Shown here one piece after another: positions 1 through 5,590 of a stretch of DNA of 5,590 nt. Position numbers and translations under genes: made by a program. The stretch is from a bacterium (lineage in GTDB: Bacteria > Patescibacteria > Paceibacteria > UBA6257 > Brennerbacteraceae), in assembly GCA_021813305.1 (NCBI GenBank), contig JAKALE010000027.1, positions 1-5,590 of the forward strand, read 5' to 3'. Below the pieces are notes generated by a model. It was not told where the DNA came from. It did no database searches and was given only the letters and a program-made list of their open reading frames with translations. Position 1 is the stretch's first letter. Each line of letters starts with the position of its first letter.

Positions 1-2118
1 GTGACCGTAAACGATTATCTTGCCCAGCGCGACGCGGTTTGGATGGGCCAAATTTATCACGCTCTGGGATTATCCGTCGCGTGCCTCGTGCACGAACAGG
101 CGTACGTGTACGACCCTGCCTTCACTGGCGAACATGCCGTCTCGGTCGGCAAGACGTCCGCGGATGCCGCGCGCGATGAACTGGGCGGGTTCAAAATCGT
201 GCATGAATACCTCCGTCCGGCATCACGCCTTGAAGCGTACCGGTGCGATATCGTATATGGCACGAACAACGAATTCGGTTTCGATTACCTGCGCGACAAC
301 CTCGTCTACGATCCCGCTTCCCGCGTGCAGCGCGGGTTCGCATTCGCGATCATCGACGAGGTAGACAGCATTCTCATTGATGAAGCGCGTACGCCACTTA
401 TCATTTCCGCTCCCGATGAGGACGCGGGAAAGCTTTATAAGGAATTCGCGCGTATTGTGCCGCGGTTGCGCGCGACCGACGACTATACGGTTGACGAGAA
501 AAAACACGCAGTCAGCCTGACTGAAGCGGGTATCGAAAATTTGAACAAACTTCTTGGCAGGAACATCTACGAGGAGAACAATATCATTTTGGTGCATCAC
601 CTCGAGGAGGCGCTTAAGGCGCATGCCCTGTTCCAACGCGATAAGCAGTATGTGGTGAAGAACGGAGAAATCGTGATCGTGGATGAATTCACTGGCAGGC
701 TCATGAACGGGCGCAGATACAACGGGGGCTTGCATCAGGCCTTGGAAGCAAAAGAAGGAGTCAGGATCCAGGAAGAGAGCAGGACCTATGCGACTATCAC
801 GATCCAGAATTATTTCCGCATGTATCCGCGCCTTGCGGGCATGACCGGAACGGCAAGCACATCGTCCGAGGAATTTCATACGGTGTACAAACTCGACGTG
901 GTTTCCATCCCGACGCACAAACCCATGGTGCGGACTGATCTTCCCGACAAGATTTTTCGAACGGAGAAAGGAAAGTTCGCAGCGTTGGTGCGCGAAGTTA
1001 AGGAGCGCCACGAAAAAGGCCAGCCCGTGCTCATCGGAACGATTTCTATCGAGAAAAACGAGTATCTGTCCAAGCTTTTGTCCCGCGAAGGAATTGAGCA
1101 TCATCTCCTGAACGCGAAAAACCATGAGCAGGAAGCGGCGGTCATCGCGCAGGCAGGAGCCAAGGGCGCCGTCACGATCGCGACGAACATGGCCGGCAGG
1201 GGCGTGGATATCATTCTGGGCGGCAATCCGTATGAAGAGCCGCGCGCCCAGGAAGTTCGCGCTCTGGGAGGGGTGCATGTGATCGGCACCGAGCGCCATG
1301 AAGCGCGCAGAATCGACAATCAGCTGCGCGGCCGATCCGGCAGGCAGGGTGATCCGGGATCGAGCCAGTTTTACGTTTCCTTGGAAGACGATCTCATGCG
1401 CGTGTTCGGATCGGAAAAAATCCAGCCCTATTTCGAGCGTCTCGGACTTCCGGAAGACGAAGCAGTATCCCATGCGTTCGTGACCAGGGCGTTGGACAGC
1501 GCGCAGGCCAAAGTGGAGGGTTTGTATTTCGACATGCGCAAGCATGTGCTTGAATACGACGACGTTTTGAACAAGCAGCGCGATGCGTTTTACCGCGAGC
1601 GCGCGCAGATTTTGGTTTCCGACGACGCGGCGATGCACGCGTTCGTCAATGCGAAGCTTGAGGGCGAAGCGGCGCGCATCGCCCAGGACGCACTCGGGCA
1701 GGAAAATCCCAAGGCGTATTGCGATCAGATGTTCGGATCGTTTGCCAAGGTTCCCGAATCGTTGGAAAAAACATTCGAGCAGGGGGATTCCGGTCTGATC
1801 ACGGCCGAAGCGGGGGGCTGGCTCAAGGACATGGTTGCAAAAGCCGCACATGAGAATCCTAAAGAATTTTGGTCCTGGGCCCGCATGTCGACGCTCCGCG
1901 TGTTCGATATGTATTGGATGAATCATTTGGACGCGATGGAGGGATTGCGCGATTCGGCATCGTTGCGCTCTTACGGGCAGCACGATCCTTTGGTCGAGTA
2001 CCGGCGCGAAGGCCATCGCATGTACAAAGATCTGTTCGCGCAAATGGACATGTATATCGCCATGTTCGTCGCGCGTCAGGCTTTTGAGCTTCAAAGCCAT
2101 GCTCGACGTGCAGCTTGA
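1..2118 (+). CDS. secA: Preprotein translocase ATPase SecA, 5'-truncated by the window edge
   Basis: SecA is the cytoplasmic motor that drives unfolded preproteins through SecYEG by ATP hydrolysis. The fragment (705 residues) opens at the conserved TVNDYLAQRD segment. Its first codon, GTG, is an internal Val rather than a start, so the N-terminus and the Walker A loop lie upstream. Visible in order: YGTNNEFGFDYLRDN at 86-100; Walker B DEVD at 119-122 followed by SILIDEARTPLIIS; the preprotein cross-linking domain at about 137-262; GMTGTA at 280-285; NBD2 with ATNMAGRGVD at 394-403 and GTERHEARRIDNQLRGRSGR at 429-448; then the helical scaffold and wing region to the end. About 37 extra residues relative to E. 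coli SecA lie within 28-76. The protein ends at ARRAA without the cysteine-rich SEC-C tail used for SecB/zinc binding. Allowing roughly 130 missing residues, the whole protein would be about 830 residues, shorter than E. coli's 901. Its 3' end overlaps scpA by 20 nt. Identity is certain. Confidence 0.98.
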   Translation: MTVNDYLAQRDAVWMGQIYHALGLSVACLVHEQAYVYDPAFTGEHAVSVGKTSADAARDELGGFKIVHEYLRPASRLEAYRCDIVYGTNNEFGFDYLRDNLVYDPASRVQRGFAFAIIDEVDSILIDEARTPLIISAPDEDAGKLYKEFARIVPRLRATDDYTVDEKKHAVSLTEAGIENLNKLLGRNIYEENNIILVHHLEEALKAHALFQRDKQYVVKNGEIVIVDEFTGRLMNGRRYNGGLHQALEAKEGVRIQEESRTYATITIQNYFRMYPRLAGMTGTASTSSEEFHTVYKLDVVSIPTHKPMVRTDLPDKIFRTEKGKFAALVREVKERHEKGQPVLIGTISIEKNEYLSKLLSREGIEHHLLNAKNHEQEAAVIAQAGAKGAVTIATNMAGRGVDIILGGNPYEEPRAQEVRALGGVHVIGTERHEARRIDNQLRGRSGRQGDPGSSQFYVSLEDDLMRVFGSEKIQPYFERLGLPEDEAVSHAFVTRALDSAQAKVEGLYFDMRKHVLEYDDVLNKQRDAFYRERAQILVSDDAAMHAFVNAKLEGEAARIAQDALGQENPKAYCDQMFGSFAKVPESLEKTFEQGDSGLITAEAGGWLKDMVAKAAHENPKEFWSWARMSTLRVFDMYWMNHLDAMEGLRDSASLRSYGQHDPLVEYRREGHRMYKDLFAQMDMYIAMFVARQAFELQSHARRAA

Positions 2119-2821
2119 AAAATTCCAAGGGCCGCTTGAGCTTCTGGTTCAGCTTATCGAACAGAACAGGCTCTCGGTGACCGATGTTGCGCTCGCCCAG
2201 GTGACGGATCAATACATCGAGGCGGTACGCACCATGGAAACCCATTCCATGGCGGATCTGGCTGATTTTATGCTCGTTGCGTCGCGGCTTTTGTTGATCA
2301 AATCAAAAGCGTTGCTTCCGTCGCTTGCCTTGACTCAAGAGGAGGAGCAGGAAGTGCAGGCACTCAAAACCGCATTGGCCGAGTACCAGCGTTACAAGGA
2401 AAAGACAAAATATCTCAAAGGCCGCGCCGAGGCGCGCGTAGGCATTGCGGTGCGGGATTTATGGCAAGGCAGGCCGACGCTGTTTTATCCTCCGGAACGC
2501 TTTTCGCGCGATGACGCGCAAAAGCTTTTTGCCAACGCGCTTAGCGTGTGGGAAAAATTCGTGAAACCCAAGGACCAACAGGTCATGGAGCGGGCCGTGA
2601 GCATCGAGCAGAAAATTCAGGACATCATCGGGCGCATCGGGCAGCATGCGCAAACCTCGCTCCACGATCTCGCGGGCAATTCGAAGAAGAAAATGGACGT
2701 GATCGTCGCGTTCCTGGCGCTTTTATTCCTTTTCCGAGAAAAAATGGTATCGTTAGAACAATCCGAAAACGAATCGGATCTCAAGGTTACCAAACTCGAA
2801 CCGATTTCTCCCCATGGATGA
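2099..2821 (+). CDS. scpA: Segregation and condensation protein A (ScpA, kleisin subunit of SMC)
   Basis: ScpA is the kleisin that bridges the heads of the SMC dimer and binds ScpB, forming the bacterial condensin that compacts and segregates the nucleoid. The 240-residue product has the family hallmarks: an N-terminal LEKFQGPLELLVQLIE (6-21), the helical ADLADFMLVASRLLLIKSKALLP (52-74) that contacts the SMC neck, a charged middle region, and a C-terminal winged-helix segment around VIVAFLALLFLFREKMVSLEQ (201-221) that would cap the SMC head. The length is close to the usual 240-260. I chose ATG 2099 because it gives MLDVQLEKFQGPLELL, matching the usual family start. The frame is also open to a TTG at 2084, which would add only five residues with no homology signal. 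The chosen start lies inside secA (20-nt overlap) without a good Shine-Dalgarno sequence, which suggests translational coupling. The 3' end overlaps scpB. No smc gene is in view. Confidence 0.95.
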   Translation: MLDVQLEKFQGPLELLVQLIEQNRLSVTDVALAQVTDQYIEAVRTMETHSMADLADFMLVASRLLLIKSKALLPSLALTQEEEQEVQALKTALAEYQRYKEKTKYLKGRAEARVGIAVRDLWQGRPTLFYPPERFSRDDAQKLFANALSVWEKFVKPKDQQVMERAVSIEQKIQDIIGRIGQHAQTSLHDLAGNSKKKMDVIVAFLALLFLFREKMVSLEQSENESDLKVTKLEPISPHG

Positions 2822-3422
2822 GGCACAACGCACAATGCATGAAGCGCAGATAGAATCGCTTTTATTCGCGTACGGCGAAGCCATGTCCGTCGCCGCGCTC
2901 GCCCGGGCGTTGGGCATTTCCGAAGCGGAAACGCGCGAGGCGCTTTCGGTCATGGATCAGGAATATCAAATAAATCCCGGCAGGGGGCTGTGTCTTGTCC
3001 GCCACGACGACATGTGGCAGCTGGGCACCAAGCCGGATCATCTTGCCATGATCGAAACCGTGGTCAAACAGGATTTCGAGCAGGAGTTGTCAGGGGCGAG
3101 TTTGGAAACGCTCAGTATTATCTTGTACCGCGCGCCGGTTGCGCGCGCGGACGTCGACGCGATCCGCGGGGTCAATTCCAGCTTCATCATCAGGAATCTT
3201 TTGATGCGCGGGCTCATCGAGCGTGAGCATGATGCGAAGGGCCATCACGTGTTTTTGTACAAACCATCCCTTGCCTTGTTGCAACTTCTGGGCATCACGG
3301 GAGCCGACCAATTGCCCGATTTTGAAGCGCTGAGCAAAAAATTCGAAACGTTGGTTGAGGACACCAAAACCCAGGAGCAACAGTCGGCCGAATCGATTAT
3401 CGCTTCAAGCGTAAGCGAATAG
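2814..3422 (+). CDS. scpB: Segregation and condensation protein B (ScpB)
   Basis: ScpB forms a dimer of winged-helix proteins that binds the middle of ScpA and supports SMC-ScpAB condensin. The 202-residue product has a first winged-helix unit at about 11-80 (AQIESLLFAYGEAMSVAALA, then GRGLCLVRHDDMWQLGTKP) and a second at about 95-165, with the diagnostic SLETLSIILYRAPVARADVDAIRGVNS core (97-122) and the RNLLMRGLIE helix (127-136). The usual wing motif PGRPxLYGTT is replaced by KGHHVFLYKPS (142-152), a divergent form. A short acidic and Gln/Ser-rich tail follows residue 180. The start at ATG 2814 overlaps scpA by 8 nt. An in-frame ATG at 2835 would give MHEAQIESLLF, equally typical of the family and preceded by GAGG, so the true start may be seven codons later. 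The gene follows scpA directly, as in many bacteria. Confidence 0.94.
   Translation: MDEAQRTMHEAQIESLLFAYGEAMSVAALARALGISEAETREALSVMDQEYQINPGRGLCLVRHDDMWQLGTKPDHLAMIETVVKQDFEQELSGASLETLSIILYRAPVARADVDAIRGVNSSFIIRNLLMRGLIEREHDAKGHHVFLYKPSLALLQLLGITGADQLPDFEALSKKFETLVEDTKTQEQQSAESIIASSVSE
2820..2823 (+). promoter_or_regulatory. Possible Shine-Dalgarno (GAGG) for the alternative scpB start at 2835
   Basis: GAGG at 2820-2823 overlaps the scpA stop codon and lies 11 nt before an in-frame ATG at 2835. This is longer than the usual 5-9 nt spacing. The upstream ATG at 2814 has a pyrimidine-rich leader with no SD-like run. The site is therefore a weak argument that scpB starts at 2835 and is re-initiated after scpA terminates. 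Confidence 0.25.
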
Positions 3423-3426
3423 GGCC

Positions 3427-4395
3427 ATGCGCATCGTCGTTTTGGTCGTATTGCTTGCGAGCGCGCTGCTTCTTTGGTCCGGCGCGCGTTTCATTGCCAA
3501 TAATCTTATGGCTTCGCCGCCATATATTCCCCGCAGCGCCGCGCCATTCCAGGACCAGGGAACCGGGCCTTTGTCGACGTATTTGCCGTGGCTTGCCCAC
3601 GTGTACGACCCTCAATCTCCGACGCCGTCGCCCCAGCAGATTCCCGACCCGGTGGTGCAAGCGTTGGGGGCGGGCCTGGTCAATATGACTACGCGCCAGA
3701 CGCTGTGGGCGCAAAATCCTGATGCGTCCGAAGGCATTGCTTCCTTGACCAAGCTTATGACTTCGCTGCTTGCGCGCGAATATGCCGCTTCAAGCACGGT
3801 TATTACGATCCAGCCCGAAGATCTCGATGTTGATTCGGTCAATAAACAGCTGCGCGTCGGGGACCGCTTTACGCTCGACGAGGCGTTCCATTTCCTGCTT
3901 ATTTCCTCTGACAATGCCATGGCAAAAGCAGTTGCCAGGACTGTGTTCCATGGCGGCATTCCGGTTTTTGTGTCCCGCATGAACCAAACCGCGGCCGCTT
4001 TGGGCATGACCCATACTTCGTATGAAGACCCAGTCGGTTTGGAACATGACGTGTCGAGCGTTTCCGATATGGCGATCCTGGCGCGCTACATCGAGACCAA
4101 TTATCCCGACCTGTTTTCTTTTTCCCGGTATGCGCACCTGACTATGGTGACCGAGCAAGGAAGGGTATTCGAGCTGAACAATACGAATGTCATCTTGAAC
4201 CAGATTCCTGGCATTATCGGATCAAAGACCGGCTACACGCCAGAAGTCGGCGGCAGTTTGCTCGTGGTATTCGAAACGCAGAAGGGAAAATTCGTGAGCA
4301 TTGTGCTGAGCTCGCCTGATCGGTTCGGCGATACGAGCGCGATTTTGTCGTGGTATTCGCATGCCATGTCTGATACACTGAATCCAAGCAATTGA
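3427..4395 (+). CDS. dacA: Serine-type D-alanyl-D-alanine carboxypeptidase (PBP5/DacA-like, peptidase S11)
   Basis: These enzymes remove the terminal D-Ala from peptidoglycan pentapeptides on the outer face of the cytoplasmic membrane, limiting cross-linking. The 322-residue protein begins with a hydrophobic stretch (about residues 3-19, after MR) that is either an export signal or an uncleaved anchor. A Pro-rich linker follows to about residue 75, including YDPQSPTPSPQQIPDP. The catalytic domain carries all three penicillin-binding motifs: SLTK at 106-109 (nucleophile Ser106, general base Lys109), SDN at 161-163 and KTG at 267-269 in IGSKTGYTPEVGGSLLVV. Family signature YEDPVGLEHDVSSVSDMA replaces the common NPHGL...STAxDLA. 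It stops about 53 residues after KTG, so the C-terminal beta domain and amphipathic tail of PBP5 are absent and the N-terminal segment is probably the only anchor. ATG 3427 lies 4 nt after the scpB stop; a GGG run sits too close to serve as a normal SD. Family assignment is firm; the exact paralogue (DacA, DacC, DacF) is not resolved. Confidence 0.93.
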   Translation: MRIVVLVVLLASALLLWSGARFIANNLMASPPYIPRSAAPFQDQGTGPLSTYLPWLAHVYDPQSPTPSPQQIPDPVVQALGAGLVNMTTRQTLWAQNPDASEGIASLTKLMTSLLAREYAASSTVITIQPEDLDVDSVNKQLRVGDRFTLDEAFHFLLISSDNAMAKAVARTVFHGGIPVFVSRMNQTAAALGMTHTSYEDPVGLEHDVSSVSDMAILARYIETNYPDLFSFSRYAHLTMVTEQGRVFELNNTNVILNQIPGIIGSKTGYTPEVGGSLLVVFETQKGKFVSIVLSSPDRFGDTSAILSWYSHAMSDTLNPSN

Positions 4396-4407
4396 CGTTT
4401 TTCTATC

Positions 4408-5457
4408 GTGTCTGAATTCGCGCAAATCGTCCGGTTCGTCGTCGTCGTACTCGCGTCATTCGCGACCGGGATGGTGCTGGTGATTCCGGTCGAATCTTTG
4501 ATTACAAAACTGAACAGTCGTAAGCATATTGCCAAGGAGGGCACGCCGATTTTCAACCAGATGCATGCGCAAAAGGAAGGCACGCCGGTCATGGCGGGCA
4601 TTATGATCTGGGGTACGGTTGTTTTACTTTCGGCCGTGTTCGCTTTGTTTGCGCACCTCTTCGACGGGTTCTGGGGCCAACTTTCCTTCATGAACCGATC
4701 ACAGACCTGGCTTCCCTTGGCGCTCATGGTGCTTGCCGCTTTGGTTGGCGCTGCCGACGATATCGTGGGAATTCTCAAGCTATGGGGGAAAAACGGGTTT
4801 ACGATGAAGCAACGCTTGCTGCTGTTTTTCGGGGTTGCGCTCATCGGGGCATGGTGGTTTGCGGTCAAACTTCAGTGGGACGTGCTTCACATTCCGTTTT
4901 TGGGCGATGTTACGGTCGGTGTGCTGCCCTATGCATTGTTTTTCATCTGCGTAGTTATGGCGACATCGTTCGCGCTTGACTTAACGAACGGCTTGGATGG
5001 GCTTGCCGAAGGCGTCGCATTAGTGGCGCTCTCGTGCTTGTCGGTAGTGGCCTTCGCCGAAGGCAAGTTCGATTTGATGGTGTTTACCGGATGCATTATC
5101 GGCGCGCTCATCGCGTTTTTGTGGTTCAATATTTATCCTGCGCGGTTTTTTATGGGAGACACGGGTGCCATGTCATTGGGAGTCGTCATCGCGGTTATCG
5201 CGCTTCTGACCAATACTGCGCTCTTATTGCCGTTGTTCGGCTTCATTCTTGTCGCCGAGGGACTTTCCGATGCAATCCAACTTACGTCAAAGAAATTCTT
5301 CAGACAGAAGATTTTTATTTCCGCGCCCATCCATCATCATTTTGAGGCAAAGGGTTGGCCGGAGCCGCGCGTGACCATGCGTTTTTGGATTATATCCGCG
5401 ATCATGGCGGGCTTGGGCATGATTCTGTTTTTCGTGGACAAATTCCTGCTTCGCTGA
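4408..5457 (+). CDS. mraY: Phospho-N-acetylmuramoyl-pentapeptide-transferase MraY
   Basis: MraY transfers phospho-MurNAc-pentapeptide from UDP to undecaprenyl phosphate, making lipid I in the cytoplasmic membrane. The 349-residue product is a polytopic membrane protein, near the usual 320-370, with about ten hydrophobic segments; the first is at about 8-27. Visible motifs: KEGTPVMAG (56-64) for the usual KxGTPTMGG; the acidic pair ADD with Asp117-Asp118; DLTNGLDGLAEG (191-202); FLWFNIYPARFFMGDTG (237-253) with the Mg-binding Asp251; and APIHHHFEAKGWPEPRV (306-322), which distinguishes MraY from WecA-type relatives. Odd points are Asp191 and Asn194 where the family normally has Asn and Asp, Phe188 where it has Asn, and a second KEGTP at 43-47. 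The start is GTG 4408, the only credible one: the frame is closed by the dacA stop 12 nt upstream, and the next ATG (4471) would remove much of the first membrane helix. No SD is visible. Placement next to a carboxypeptidase fits peptidoglycan synthesis. Confidence 0.96.
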   Translation: MSEFAQIVRFVVVVLASFATGMVLVIPVESLITKLNSRKHIAKEGTPIFNQMHAQKEGTPVMAGIMIWGTVVLLSAVFALFAHLFDGFWGQLSFMNRSQTWLPLALMVLAALVGAADDIVGILKLWGKNGFTMKQRLLLFFGVALIGAWWFAVKLQWDVLHIPFLGDVTVGVLPYALFFICVVMATSFALDLTNGLDGLAEGVALVALSCLSVVAFAEGKFDLMVFTGCIIGALIAFLWFNIYPARFFMGDTGAMSLGVVIAVIALLTNTALLLPLFGFILVAEGLSDAIQLTSKKFFRQKIFISAPIHHHFEAKGWPEPRVTMRFWIISAIMAGLGMILFFVDKFLLR

Positions 5458-5458
5458 C

Positions 5459-5590
5459 ATGAAAATTTTCGTTTCGGTAAAGCCGAACGCGAAACAACAA
5501 TCGGTCGCGCAGCTTGACGAGGCGCATTTTTCTATTTCAGTGAAAGAACCTGCACAGCAAGGCAAGGCAAACCATGCGGTTATGCGCGTT
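5459..5590 (+). CDS. DUF167 / YggU-family protein, 3'-truncated by the window edge
   Basis: The first 44 codons of a gene read MKIFVSVKPNAKQQSVAQLD, then a beta-strand-like HFSISVKEPAQQGKANHAVM and RV at the edge. The paired motifs VKPNAK (7-12) and VKEPAQQGKAN (28-38) are the signature of the small DUF167/YggU family, usually about 75-100 residues, which has a known fold but no settled biochemical function. The ATG follows the mraY stop after one base, with no SD, so it is probably translated by coupling to mraY. The reading frame stays open to the end of the window, so roughly half of the protein is missing. The family call rests on these motifs and is fairly secure; a role in wall synthesis should not be inferred from position alone. 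Confidence 0.85.
   Translation, partial: MKIFVSVKPNAKQQSVAQLDEAHFSISVKEPAQQGKANHAVMRV

Noticed and set aside
1..3. GTG at the first base as the start codon of secA
   Set aside because: It encodes the conserved Val of VTVNDYLAQRD inside NBD1. The Walker A region must lie upstream, so the gene is cut by the window edge.
2084..2098. TTG at 2084 as the scpA start
   Set aside because: It adds SFKA-type residues with no family match, whereas ATG 2099 gives the usual ScpA N-terminus.
223..2100. Long open reading frame of 625 codons on the minus strand, antisense to secA
   Set aside because: It is codon-aligned with secA and open only because secA avoids TTA, CTA and TCA. The product has no recognisable domain, and the sense strand encodes an unmistakable SecA throughout.
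2548..2853. 101-codon plus-strand frame across the scpA-scpB junction
   Set aside because: It is an out-of-frame shadow, rich in Arg and Gly, with no homology signal; both underlying genes are intact.
4392..4420. Promoter suggested by TTGACG at 4392-4397 before mraY
   Set aside because: No acceptable -10 element appears at the right spacing; the downstream sequence is GAATTC-like and already inside mraY. The box also overlaps the dacA stop by chance.
4233..4868. 211-codon minus-strand frame over the dacA-mraY junction
   Set aside because: It has no recognisable motif, is Ser/Thr/Pro/Ala-rich as antisense frames often are, and overlaps two well-supported genes.

Overview
The window is a gene-dense stretch of bacterial housekeeping DNA. 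Six genes lie in line on the + strand with almost no space between them: secA (5' end missing), scpA, scpB, a D-Ala-D-Ala carboxypeptidase (dacA-like), mraY, and the start of a DUF167/YggU gene cut by the right edge. Junctions run from a 20-nt overlap to a 12-nt gap, so one polycistronic transcript with translational coupling is likely. There is no intergenic stretch over 300 bases, and I see no RNA gene, mobile element, CRISPR array, convincing promoter or terminator.

Layout: 1-2118 encodes the SecA preprotein-translocase ATPase from just after its Walker A region to its stop. 2099-2821 and 2814-3422 encode ScpA and ScpB, the kleisin and winged-helix partners of SMC. 3427-4395 encodes a membrane-anchored penicillin-binding-type carboxypeptidase with the motifs SLTK, SDN and KTG. 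4408-5457 encodes MraY, which makes lipid I. 5459-5590 encodes the first 44 residues of a YggU-like protein.

Organism: the genes encode peptidoglycan synthesis, Sec export and SMC condensin, so this is a walled bacterium. GC is a little above 50% by eye. The compact layout, a SecA with a long insertion before the YGTNNEFGFDYLRDN region and no C-terminal zinc tail, a one-domain carboxypeptidase and a divergent MraY resemble what I remember of Patescibacteria (Candidate Phyla Radiation). That placement is inference from protein style, with moderate confidence. Chloroflexota-like lineages are an alternative for the SecA insertion.

The genes serve growth and division together: SecA exports envelope proteins, ScpAB acts on the chromosome, MraY commits UDP-MurNAc-pentapeptide to the lipid cycle, and the carboxypeptidase trims pentapeptides in the finished wall. 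I found no undescribed system. The best leads are substitutions in the most conserved loop of MraY, the SecA insertion, and the lack of clear Shine-Dalgarno sequences at the gene starts.
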